Assembly: GCA_010365215.1 (NCBI GenBank)
Contig: JAAFGT010000006.1
Span: 50,872-114,871 of the forward strand
Direction of reading: 5' to 3'
DNA: 64,000 bases
DNA from: Acidipila sp.
Lineage (GTDB): Bacteria > Acidobacteriota > Terriglobia > Acidiferrales > UBA7541
This document shows, piece after piece, positions 55,924 to 64,000 of this stretch (positions are counted from its first letter, which is position 1; every line of letters begins with the position of its first letter). Under the pieces are notes generated by a model. The model had not been told where the DNA came from and ran no database searches. It saw only the letters and a program-made list of their open reading frames with translations. The position numbers and the translations under genes are program-made.

Positions 55924-58215
55924 ATGGCCGATTCGCTGACGGGAACCACGGTCGCGCACTACCGCATTCTGGAAAAACTTGGCGGCGGCGGGATGGGCGT
56001 GGTGTATCGCGCGGAAGATAGCAGGCTTCCCCGCTACGTCGCGCTGAAATTCCTCTCGAAGGAACTGGAAAGCGATCCGGAAGCTTCGGCGCGGCTGCGG
56101 CGCGAAGCGCAAGCTGTCTCCAGCCTCAACCATCCGCATATCTGCACGATCCATGACGTCGGCGAGCACGAAGGACAGCCCTACATCGTAATGGAGCTGC
56201 TCGAAGGGCAGACGCTCAGAGACCGGATTGCCGCGGATGGCTTCAGCACGGACCAGCTGGCCACGCTGGGGATTCAGATTGCGGATGCGCTGGAGACTGC
56301 TCATGAGAAAGGGATCGTCCACCGCGACATCAAGCCATCGAATGTGTTCATCACGCAGCGCGGGCATGCCAAGCTGCTCGATTTTGGCTTGGCCCGGCAG
56401 CTGCAGAAAGAAGAACTGAAGGAAGCGACGCAGAGCCACATCCCGTTGACCGAGGGCAGCTCGGTGGTGGGCACTTTGCCTTACCTGCCGCCGGAAGTGC
56501 TTTGCGGGGAGAGGGCCGATGCGCGCAGCGATTTGTGGGCGTTTGGCGTGGTGTTGTATGAGATGGCCACGCGCCAACGCCCTTTCCATGGGCAGACCGT
56601 GTATCAACTCACCTCGGGAATATTGCAGGAACCGCCGCGCTCATTTCCCGCGAGCGTTCCGGAGGGACTGCGTGCGGTGATCCTGCGATGCCTGAGCAAA
56701 AACCCGGCGGAACGCTACCAGCGGGCCGGCGAACCTCGCGCGGCGCTGCAGACCATCAATACCTATTCGCCGGAGGTTGCGGCGGCGAAGAGCGCTGTTG
56801 CCGGCGGGGCCGGCGTCGACTCCAGACGCGCTGCTGTCGATTCGCTGGCGGTGATGCCATTTCTAAACCAGACCAGCGACCCGGAAGTGGAATACCTGAG
56901 CTGGGGCGTCACGGAAAGCATCATCAACAGCCTGGGGCGACTGGAAAAACTGCACGTGGCCTCCGCGTACAGCGTGCATCGCTACAAAGGGCAGAATCCC
57001 GACCCGCGAGTTTTGGGGCGCGAGCTGAACGTCAGCGCGGTGCTGACCGGGCGCATCGCGCAGCGCGGCGACACGCTGGCCATCGGCACGGAACTGGTGG
57101 ACACGCGAAGCGGGTGGCAACTTTGGGGGCGCCAATACGCGCGGAAGGCTGACGGCCTGGTTTCCCTGCACGAAGAGATTGTGCGCGAAATCGGCGCGGC
57201 TTTGCGGCTGAGCCTGCCGGGCGACGAAAACAGGCTGCTGGAGAAACGCACGACGCGGGACCAGCTGGCCTACCAACTGTATATGAAGGGCCGGTTGTGC
57301 CTGTTCAGCGCGTCGGAGGATGGGCTCAAGCGGGCGCTGCGGAATTTCTCGCTGGCTACGCGAAGAGATCCTGGTTTCGCGCTGGCCCACGTGGAAGAGG
57401 CGAATGCGTACTCCATGTTGGGGTTTTATGGCGTTATGGCGCCGCGCGAGTGCTTCCCAAAGGCGCTGGAGGCGGAAAAAAAGGCCGCGGAAATCGATGG
57501 CACGCTCGAAGACGTTTACACGGCGAAGGCGCTGGTGGACTTTTTGCATCAATGGGATTGGGCGGCGGCGGAGAAAGGTTTTCAGCGAACCCTGGAGCTG
57601 AATTCTAAATTTACTTCGGCGCATTTCTGGTATGCGTGGTATCTGGCGGCGCGGGAAAGACCCGAGGAAGCGCGGGAACAGATGGAGGAGGCCAAGGCGC
57701 TCGAGCCGAGCTCGCTGGTGGTCACCATGTACACCGGATTTGTTTTATATCTGCTGCGTGATTATGCGGGCGCAGCGGAGCATCTGCGTCGCGTGCTGGG
57801 GAAAGAACCTGAATTCGCCGTGGCGTGGTGGTGGCTGGGGTTAGTGCTGATGGAAACGGCAGACTATGAGGCAGCGATCGAAGCGTTGCAAAAATCTAGG
57901 CAGTATTCCGACGGGCATCCGGCGCCGCTGGCAGCGCTGGGAAACCTCTACGGGCGGCTGGGTTGGAGCGGGGATGCGCGAAGAGTTTCGCAAGAGCTTA
58001 ACGGGCTCTTGAGCACGCGCTACGTCTCAGCTTTCGATATTGCTCTGAGCCAATGTGGCGGGAAGGATAAGACTGCGGCGCTTGATTGGCTGGAAAAGGC
58101 GTGCGAGGAGCGCTCGAGTCTGCTGGTGTTTCTGAAGGTGTGGCCGATGCTGGATGCGCTGCGTGGTGAGCCGCGGTTTAAGGAGATTTTGCGACGCGTG
58201 GGCCTGGCGGAGTAA
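55924..58215 (+). CDS. Serine/threonine kinase - FlgO/TolB-like - TPR protein, no TM helix (class A tail)
   Basis: A 763-residue kinase. [14 protein letters not shown], Lys42, Asp135 in HRDIKPSN, DFGLAR at 153-158 and GTLPYLPPEVL, a variant of the P+1 loop found in the other kinases here. No membrane helix is seen before the FlgO/TolB-like domain (VDSLAVMPFLNQTSDPE, SWGVTESIINSL), so it should be soluble. TPR repeats fill about 450-755, ending in LRRVGLAE. It follows the winged-helix TPR gene by 54 bp and is probably co-expressed with it; mutual regulation through the shared tail is a reasonable guess. Confidence 0.92.
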   Translation: MADSLTGTTVAHYRILEKLGGGGMGVVYRAEDSRLPRYVALKFLSKELESDPEASARLRREAQAVSSLNHPHICTIHDVGEHEGQPYIVMELLEGQTLRDRIAADGFSTDQLATLGIQIADALETAHEKGIVHRDIKPSNVFITQRGHAKLLDFGLARQLQKEELKEATQSHIPLTEGSSVVGTLPYLPPEVLCGERADARSDLWAFGVVLYEMATRQRPFHGQTVYQLTSGILQEPPRSFPASVPEGLRAVILRCLSKNPAERYQRAGEPRAALQTINTYSPEVAAAKSAVAGGAGVDSRRAAVDSLAVMPFLNQTSDPEVEYLSWGVTESIINSLGRLEKLHVASAYSVHRYKGQNPDPRVLGRELNVSAVLTGRIAQRGDTLAIGTELVDTRSGWQLWGRQYARKADGLVSLHEEIVREIGAALRLSLPGDENRLLEKRTTRDQLAYQLYMKGRLCLFSASEDGLKRALRNFSLATRRDPGFALAHVEEANAYSMLGFYGVMAPRECFPKALEAEKKAAEIDGTLEDVYTAKALVDFLHQWDWAAAEKGFQRTLELNSKFTSAHFWYAWYLAARERPEEAREQMEEAKALEPSSLVVTMYTGFVLYLLRDYAGAAEHLRRVLGKEPEFAVAWWWLGLVLMETADYEAAIEALQKSRQYSDGHPAPLAALGNLYGRLGWSGDARRVSQELNGLLSTRYVSAFDIALSQCGGKDKTAALDWLEKACEERSSLLVFLKVWPMLDALRGEPRFKEILRRVGLAE

Positions 58216-58262
58216 TTGGATGAAGCCGGCGACCTCCACTTCCAGGGAGCCTAGACTGGGGA

Positions 58263-58508
58263 TTAGCAGCAGCGGGAGATGGCGGAGTAGCGGCGGCGCA
58301 GGGCGTCCAGATAAAATTCTTCTCTGGTGAGCAGGCGCGCGTGGGCGCATGAGGTGGAGCCGCGCGCGGCGCGGCGCGCGGCGGAGCGTAGATAGTTTTC
58401 GTAGGCGGCGTCTCCCAGGACCTGGCGGAGCCACCACCAAGCGGTTTTTACTGCGGTTACGGTGGTTGTCACCAGCCTATTCACCAGCCTGTTCATCAGC
58501 GTGTTCAT
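58263..58508 (-). CDS. YbdD/YjiX-type small protein partner of CstA
   Basis: An 81-residue protein. KTAWWWLRQVLGDAAYENYL and LLTREEFYLDALRRRYSAI match the YbdD/YjiX pattern (aromatic-rich stretch, GDxxYExYL, LTREEFY, and terminal RCC). Such genes follow cstA or btsT, and this one ends the cstA operon, 35 bp downstream. The frame extends upstream into cstA, but ATG 58506-58508 has GAGAGG about 5 bp upstream. The N-terminus is somewhat longer than usual and repetitive (MNTLMNRLVNRLV). It is probably needed for the transporter; the mechanism is unknown. Confidence 0.85.
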   Translation of the reverse strand: MNTLMNRLVNRLVTTTVTAVKTAWWWLRQVLGDAAYENYLRSAARRAARGSTSCAHARLLTREEFYLDALRRRYSAISRCC

Positions 58509-58543
58509 CTGGCCTCTCCCTGCATTTAAGAGTACTTCGCTGC

Positions 58544-60607
58544 TTAGTCGCCTTCGGCCCACTGCGTTTCTACGTGTGGGGATTCGTGCAGCGTGGCGGC
58601 TTTGCGGCCGCTTAGAATGGCGTACCACTCCCAGATGGCTTCGAGCAGCAGGAGCAGGACCATGCTAGCCAGGACGCCGGTTACGGCGGCATCAAGGCGC
58701 GAGTTGAAAATAAGTTTTTGCGTTTCGGCGACGCGCTCCGGGGGGATGGCGCCGGAGGCGATGCGCGCGGCCAGGGCGTTGGCTTGCGCGAGGAAGCCGA
58801 GGCGCGGGCTGGAATCGAAAATCTTCTGGTAGCTGGCGGTCATCGTTACCGACACAAGGGCGACCATGGGCACGAGAGTCACCCAGAGATATCTCGTTTT
58901 TTTCATCTTAAATAAAATGGTGGTAGCGACGACGAGGGCCACGGTGGCCAGCAATTGGTTGGAGATGCCGAACAGCGGCCACAGAGAGTTGATGCCGCCA
59001 AAGGGATCCTGCACACCGCGATAGAGAAAATATCCCCAGGCGCCGACGATTACCGCGCTGGTGGCGAGAATGCTGCCGTAGGAGCCGGTGGGGCCGAGCG
59101 GCTTCCAGACGTGCTTGAGCAGGTCTTGCACCATAAAGCGGCCGACGCGGGTGCCGGCATCGAGCACGGTAAGAATGAAAAGCGCTTCGAACATGATGGC
59201 GAAGTGATACCAGAAGCCAAGCAGGCGCGCGCCGCCGATGGAATGGCTGAAAATCTGGGCCATGCCAACGGCCAGGGATGGCGCGCCGCCGGTGCGGTTG
59301 AACAGGGTGTGCTCCCCGACCATGTTGGCGAGCTGCTGCATAGTGGCGGCGTCGACGGAATAGCCCCAGGTGCGAATGGTGGCGGTGGCGGCCTCGGCGG
59401 TCTGACCGACGAGGCCAGCGGGGCTGTTGATGGCGAAGTAGACGCCAGGCTCCAAAGCGCAGGCGGCCACCATGGCCATGACGCCGACGAAAGATTCCAG
59501 AAGCATGGAGCCGTAGCCGACCTGGCGCGCATGGCTTTCGCGCATCAACATTTTCGGCGAGGTGCCGGAGGAGATCAGCGAATGGAAACCGCTGACCGCG
59601 CCGCAGGCGATGGTGATGAAGCAGAAAGGAAAGATTTTTCCGGCGAAGACGGGCCCGTTGCCGTCGACGAACTGAGTTAGCGCGGGCATGTGCAGCGCGG
59701 GGCGGACGAAGAGAATGCCCACGGCCAGGGCGGCGATGACGCCGAGCTTGATAAAGGCGGAGAGATAGTCGCGTGGGGCGAGCATCATCCACACGGGCAG
59801 CGCCGAGGCGGAGTAGCCGTAGAGGATGAGGGCGAGAGCGATGGTGGTGCCGGAAAGCGTAAAGGTGCGCGACCATGAGGGCGATGCCGCTACCCACTGA
59901 CCGGCCACCACGGCGAACACGGTGAGGGCTACGCCGATCACCGTGGCTTCGAGCACGCGTCCCTTGCGCCACCAGCGCAAATAAAAACCCATCAACAAGG
60001 CTATGGGCACGGTGGCGAAAAGCGTAAAAGTAGCCCAGGCAGATTCCTTCAGCGCATTGACTACCACCAGGCCGATGGCCGCCAGCAGGATGATCATGAT
60101 GGCCAGGACGGCGACCATGGCGATCATGCCGCCGCGCACGCTGACCTCTTCGCGGGCCATCTGGCCGAGTGATTTGCCATCGCGGCGGATGGAACAGAAC
60201 AGAATTACAAAATCCTGCACGCAGCCGCCGAGGACGGCTCCGGTAATCAGCCAAAGCGTTCCCGGCAGATACCCGAACTGCGCGGCCAGGGTAGGGCCGA
60301 TCAGCGGCCCGGGCCCGGCGATGGAGGCGAAGTGATGTCCCATGACCACCCAGCGATTGGTGGGCACGAAATCGCGGCCGTCGTCGAGGCGCTCGGCGGG
60401 GGTGGCGCGCGTGTCATCGAGCTCGAGCACGCGCACGGCAAGAAATTTGGAATAAAAACGGTAAGCCACCAGGTAGGTGCAACCCGCGGCGACTACGAAC
60501 CAGATGCCGTTCAGCGGCTCGCCGCGCTCGAAGGCGATGGCTGCCAGTCCCACTGCGCCAGCCACGGAAATCGCCACCCACATGAGTTTTTGAAGGATGG
60601 AATTCAT
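58544..60607 (-). CDS. cstA: CstA-family carbon starvation / pyruvate transporter
   Basis: A 687-residue membrane protein with about 16-18 hydrophobic helices. The family signatures HHFASIAGPGPLIGPTLAAQ, GYLPGTLWLITGAVLGGCVQDF and GAVSGFHSLISSGTSPKML are present, and the C-terminal part ILFKMKKTRYLWVTLVPM is typical. Characterised relatives (CstA, BtsT) import pyruvate or peptides under carbon limitation. The start is ATG 60607; a GTG at 60634 is possible. The small YbdD-like gene follows. Confidence 0.94.
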   Translation of the reverse strand: MNSILQKLMWVAISVAGAVGLAAIAFERGEPLNGIWFVVAAGCTYLVAYRFYSKFLAVRVLELDDTRATPAERLDDGRDFVPTNRWVVMGHHFASIAGPGPLIGPTLAAQFGYLPGTLWLITGAVLGGCVQDFVILFCSIRRDGKSLGQMAREEVSVRGGMIAMVAVLAIMIILLAAIGLVVVNALKESAWATFTLFATVPIALLMGFYLRWWRKGRVLEATVIGVALTVFAVVAGQWVAASPSWSRTFTLSGTTIALALILYGYSASALPVWMMLAPRDYLSAFIKLGVIAALAVGILFVRPALHMPALTQFVDGNGPVFAGKIFPFCFITIACGAVSGFHSLISSGTSPKMLMRESHARQVGYGSMLLESFVGVMAMVAACALEPGVYFAINSPAGLVGQTAEAATATIRTWGYSVDAATMQQLANMVGEHTLFNRTGGAPSLAVGMAQIFSHSIGGARLLGFWYHFAIMFEALFILTVLDAGTRVGRFMVQDLLKHVWKPLGPTGSYGSILATSAVIVGAWGYFLYRGVQDPFGGINSLWPLFGISNQLLATVALVVATTILFKMKKTRYLWVTLVPMVALVSVTMTASYQKIFDSSPRLGFLAQANALAARIASGAIPPERVAETQKLIFNSRLDAAVTGVLASMVLLLLLEAIWEWYAILSGRKAATLHESPHVETQWAEGD

Positions 60608-60702
60608 GGACGGCAGCCCAGAGGAGTTAAGCACCGCAAGAAAGCAAAGGAGTGCACTGGCGCATCGTACGCGAGGGATGCGCGAGGGTCAAATTCGGGT
60701 GG

Positions 60703-60918
60703 TCAAATATGCGTCATGGGTTGGGGATACGACGGCGAAACGGCGGAAGTGTCTCTGTTTGAAAATCTGATGTGCCAAACGGCGCGAATCGCAAGGATCA
60801 GCAGGATCAGCACCATACCTCCCAATGCCCCAAGTGCCATCGCAAAAACGGCAATCCTGCTTCCATGCAACTCGGAAGTTATGGGCCATCCAGTGATAAC
60901 TTCCGAGTGCACCGTCAC
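60703..60918 (-). CDS. Possible small membrane protein, 71 aa
   Basis: A GTG-initiated frame with a single hydrophobic helix (AVFAMALGALGGMVLILLILAI) followed by basic residues and a short polar tail. It lies in the 359-bp gap between cstA and the kinase gene, on the strand of both. No ribosome site is clear and another frame overlaps it fully, so it is only a candidate. The rest of this gap shows no other feature. Confidence 0.3.
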   Translation of the reverse strand: MTVHSEVITGWPITSELHGSRIAVFAMALGALGGMVLILLILAIRAVWHIRFSNRDTSAVSPSYPQPMTHI

Positions 60919-60966
60919 TCGCCCGCAATCGGGGTGAATCGATCTTCCACGAGAGGAGCGAATCGT

Positions 60967-63918
60967 CTACTTCAGTTTGGCGTACTCGGCCTTCGCCTGA
61001 AGCAAGATGGGGATGTCGGGGTCGGCGTCTTTCCAGAGGGCGAAGAAGTCCTGGTAGGCAGTGCGGGATTTGGCGATGTCGCCCTGCAAGGCGTAGGAGC
61101 GGGCGAGGCCGAGATGGGCCATCGACAGCAAAAGATCGGTGGCAGCATAATTGTGAATAGACAAAATCTTCTGAAACTCCTGTGCGGCTTCGCTGCCTTG
61201 TCCCATCTTCAAGTAGGCAAGGCCACGAGCATACTTGACCGCGGTATTTACCTTGTCATAGGGCGTAGCTGAGTTCAGAAGTTCGATCGCCTTCTTGCTG
61301 TTGCCGCCGTTAAGCGCCGCGACGGCCTGCACAAATGGCACGGTGACGGCTTGAGCGAGGGTATCGTCCGGCCGCTCCTTGGCTACCGCAGCAGACAGTT
61401 CAAGCGCCTTTTTGTTCTCACCGGCCAGCGCCAGAACGGCCGCCGCAAAAAGCTTTATGTTATAGCCCTGCGATATTCCCAGTGCGGCGTTGACGGTCTC
61501 GACGGCTTGTTTTGAATACCCGAAGTTCGCCAGAGCCCACCCCTGCCCTGCCAGCACTCCAGCTTCCCCGTCCTTGAAATTCAGCCGTCGCGCGATCTGG
61601 CGGACTTTCTCGTAGAAATCTTCGGCCCGCCGGAGTTGCCCGCGCGAAGCGGCGATGTCTCCATGGCGGACAAACACACCCATTTCAAGGTCGGGCTGGG
61701 CGTGGAGAAGGGCCTCCTCGTTCTCCATTGTGGCCATATCGCCTTGCACGTACGCGATATAGGCTAAGTTGTCGTGCAGGTAAACGAAGGCGGCGTTGTG
61801 CTTCAGCGCCGCTTTCAAGATTGCCTTGGCATCGTCCAGGCGATTGAGCCCGACGTAAGCTCTTGCCGAATTATCGTAGCCGCGGGACTCTTCGGGGTCT
61901 ACTTGGATGGCCTTCTGTGCGTTCTCCAAAGCCTTTTCAAACTCGCCCAACTGTAATACGTAGGTCACCGCCAAGTTCACATAAGGGGTCACATCACGGG
62001 GATAGGTCTGCTTGTAGAGCTCGTACGCCGCAATGCCTTTTTCCAATTGCCCGCTGTCGGCATAATAGTGGGAGGTGATATAGAGCCTCTCCAGCTCGCT
62101 GGCCCGGTCTTTCAGTTCAAATGCTTTCTTTCGGTACTCCTCGGCGAGGCCCGCTTGGCCGTAGTTGCCATAGACGGTTCCCATCCGCGCGTAAGCCAGG
62201 GCAAAATTCGGGTCGAGTTCAATGGCGTGCTTGTAAAAAGGAATAGCCCCCAAATCGTCGCCGTTGGAATGCTTCACATCGCCCAGACTAAAGCTTTTCA
62301 GCGCCTCCAGGGATGATGTCGTGGCCTCTTCCAGCGGTTTATCAAACTTCTGAATAGAAGCCAGCGACTCGCCCAACTTTCCTCGCAACTGGCTGGTCGC
62401 GGTATCCAGCGCCTTGAGCACCTGCTCTTTGCTGTCGGCCTGGCCTTGTACCTCGGCGAGCGTGTCGCCGGTGGCCGCCTTGATGGCGTCCAGCGTGACC
62501 ACGTACTGGCTGCCCAGGCTGGCGATGGAGCCCGACAGCAGCGCTTTCACTCCGTTGCGCTGGCAGATCTCACGCGCGGTGTCGACGGTGATGCGCTCGT
62601 CGGCTGGCTTCCCCATCAGCGTCAGCGTGTGCCGCGCCTTGGCATCGGAAAACACATTCAGGTACGGTGATTGCTCCAGACCCACGGCCAGGGCCTTCTT
62701 GAGGGTGCCATCAAACACCGCGTCATTCGTGGTGTTCACGAAATCAGCGATGAAGATGGAGTCTTTTTCGGTGATGGCGTGCCCTTTATACAAACGGAGG
62801 AACAATCCCCCGGCGGCGAGCGCGGCCAGCGCCACTCCCACTGAGATGAGCAGCTTCCAGCGGCGCGGCGCGGAAACCGCAACACCCACTGGCCCGCTCG
62901 CAGATGCTGTGGCCACCGTGGCGGAACTTGTTCTATTCGCGGGGGCAGACGGAGGGCCCGGCTCAACGGCGGGGCTTGAAGACCGCGCCTCCTCGGAAAC
63001 GGTGTTCGCTACCGCCGAACGCCCGGAATCGCTATCACGCTTCAGACGTTGCAGATCGGCCCGCAGGTCGGCAGCGTGCTGATAGCGTAAATTACGGTCC
63101 TTCTCCAACGCTTTGTTGATCGTCCGTTCCAGGTCCGGGGGTATGTCGCGATTGAGGCGTACGGGAGCCACCGGCGCCTTGTGCAGAATGCCGTCAAAAA
63201 TTGCGCCCGACGTGCCGCCGCTGAAGGGTAACCCGCCGGTGGCCATCTCATAGAGCACCACACCAAAAGAAAAAAGATCCGTGCGGGCGTCTAGCTCCTT
63301 TCCCAACACCTGCTCCGGAGACATATAGGCCACCGTACCCACCGCCGTGCCCGGACTGGTGAGATGCTCCGAGCTGGCCGCAGCCGTGGCGTCTGACTCA
63401 ACTTTCGCCGCTTCCAGCATCCGCCCTGTCGGTGTCAGCTTCGCCAATCCGAAGTCGAGAATCTTGGCGTGCCCGCGCTTGGTGACGAAGATGTTGGCAG
63501 GCTTGATATCGCGATGGATGATGCCTTCGGCGTGCGCGGCATCCAGGGCGTCGGCGATTTCGATGGCCACCGCAAGCAGTACTTCCGTTTCCATCGGCCG
63601 GCCGGCGATACGATGCTTGAGGGTCATTCCATCCAGACACTCCATGGCGATGAACGGATGTCCCTCGTACTCGCCAGTGTCATGAATGGTGCAAATATTC
63701 GGGTGATTCAGGGCGGAGGCGGCCTGCGCTTCGCGCTGGAAGCGGGCCAGGGTCTGAGAATCCCTGGCCACCTCGTCGGGCAAAAACTTAAGAGCAACGA
63801 AACGGCGCAGCCGAGTGTCCTCGGCCTTGTAGACCACACCCATTCCGCCGCCGCCCAGTTTTTCGAGGATGCGATAATGCGAGATTGTGCGACCGATGAG
63901 AGGCTGCGGGTCCGTCAT
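60967..63918 (-). CDS. Serine/threonine kinase - TM - TPR protein (class B tail)
   Basis: A 983-residue receptor kinase, the largest here. [14 protein letters not shown], Lys44, Asp137 in [14 protein letters not shown] at 155-160, [11 protein letters not shown] Ser/Ala/Pro-rich linker leads to one membrane helix at about 364-385 ([21 protein letters not shown]). The class B domain begins [20 protein letters not shown], and TPR repeats end in [20 protein letters not shown]. All catalytic residues are present. The upstream 82 bp at the right edge show no other gene. Predicted topology and partners are as for the kinase at 49.8 kb; ligands are unknown. Confidence 0.92.
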   Translation of the reverse strand: MTDPQPLIGRTISHYRILEKLGGGGMGVVYKAEDTRLRRFVALKFLPDEVARDSQTLARFQREAQAASALNHPNICTIHDTGEYEGHPFIAMECLDGMTLKHRIAGRPMETEVLLAVAIEIADALDAAHAEGIIHRDIKPANIFVTKRGHAKILDFGLAKLTPTGRMLEAAKVESDATAAASSEHLTSPGTAVGTVAYMSPEQVLGKELDARTDLFSFGVVLYEMATGGLPFSGGTSGAIFDGILHKAPVAPVRLNRDIPPDLERTINKALEKDRNLRYQHAADLRADLQRLKRDSDSGRSAVANTVSEEARSSSPAVEPGPPSAPANRTSSATVATASASGPVGVAVSAPRRWKLLISVGVALAALAAGGLFLRLYKGHAITEKDSIFIADFVNTTNDAVFDGTLKKALAVGLEQSPYLNVFSDAKARHTLTLMGKPADERITVDTAREICQRNGVKALLSGSIASLGSQYVVTLDAIKAATGDTLAEVQGQADSKEQVLKALDTATSQLRGKLGESLASIQKFDKPLEEATTSSLEALKSFSLGDVKHSNGDDLGAIPFYKHAIELDPNFALAYARMGTVYGNYGQAGLAEEYRKKAFELKDRASELERLYITSHYYADSGQLEKGIAAYELYKQTYPRDVTPYVNLAVTYVLQLGEFEKALENAQKAIQVDPEESRGYDNSARAYVGLNRLDDAKAILKAALKHNAAFVYLHDNLAYIAYVQGDMATMENEEALLHAQPDLEMGVFVRHGDIAASRGQLRRAEDFYEKVRQIARRLNFKDGEAGVLAGQGWALANFGYSKQAVETVNAALGISQGYNIKLFAAAVLALAGENKKALELSAAVAKERPDDTLAQAVTVPFVQAVAALNGGNSKKAIELLNSATPYDKVNTAVKYARGLAYLKMGQGSEAAQEFQKILSIHNYAATDLLLSMAHLGLARSYALQGDIAKSRTAYQDFFALWKDADPDIPILLQAKAEYAKLK

Positions 63919-64000
63919 GAGTGGGCCATGGTAAGCTGCGCTCCGAGGCTAGTCAATGAGGAGAAAAGGTTAACCCTCCGCCCCACAGGGGCGCCTTGGC

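Overview
The window reads as an ordinary stretch of a high-GC bacterial chromosome, most probably an acidobacterium (Terriglobia-like). This rests on three things: repeated large proteins that join a serine/threonine kinase or a winged-helix DNA-binding domain to a TolB/FlgO-like domain and TPR repeats, many exported amidohydrolases and peptidases, and orphan respiratory pieces. The assignment is inference from gene content. No rRNA, tRNA, insertion sequence, prophage or CRISPR array was seen.

Layout. 1-7.1 kb: the end of a KaiC-like ATPase, a CheB methylesterase domain fused to a Crp-type regulator, a class IV aminotransferase, secreted M20 and M28 peptidases, and an anti-sigma factor/antagonist pair. 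7.2-19.2 kb: comM, a kinase-TPR protein, lemA with a DUF2207 gene, a marR-clcA operon, an isoprenylcysteine methyltransferase-like gene, a GNAT gene, dtd and mutM. 19.6-31.6 kb: a winged-helix/TPR regulator, a small HExxH protein, a membrane protein, a block of amidohydrolases with a cyclase and an M29-like protein, an ankyrin protein, a shorter winged-helix regulator and an EVE protein. 31.7-42.1 kb: a Rieske/nuoB pair, an exported alpha/beta hydrolase, a kinase-TPR gene followed by a 36-codon kinase remnant, an MBOAT/SGNH acyl-transfer pair, a methyltransferase, thiC and a DinB protein. 42.2-49.7 kb: a YyaL-type thioredoxin protein, a DUF2203 gene, nadA, moaA with a structured leader, a saccharopine-dehydrogenase-like gene and a phosphofructokinase with pyrophosphate-type residues. 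49.8-64 kb: two more kinase-TPR genes at the flanks, a YncE-like propeller, a tandem winged-helix/TPR and kinase/TPR pair, and cstA with its small YbdD-like partner.

The most distinctive feature is the modular signalling family. Eight genes, about 28% of the window, combine one of two input/output heads (kinase or OmpR-type winged helix) with one of two related tails (class A: FlgO/TolB-like domain, followed by TPRs in four of five members; class B: a second alpha/beta domain plus TPRs ending in a conserved segment with the core ADPDIPIL or a close variant). The same tail occurs behind either head, which suggests domain shuffling with shared signals read out by phosphorylation or by transcription.

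Regulatory elements supported by the DNA include a MarR operator inside a near-consensus promoter that would give a leaderless mRNA, a hairpin that hides the ribosome binding site of a TTG-started gene, and a terminator hairpin directly before moaA, possibly the end of a molybdenum-cofactor riboswitch.
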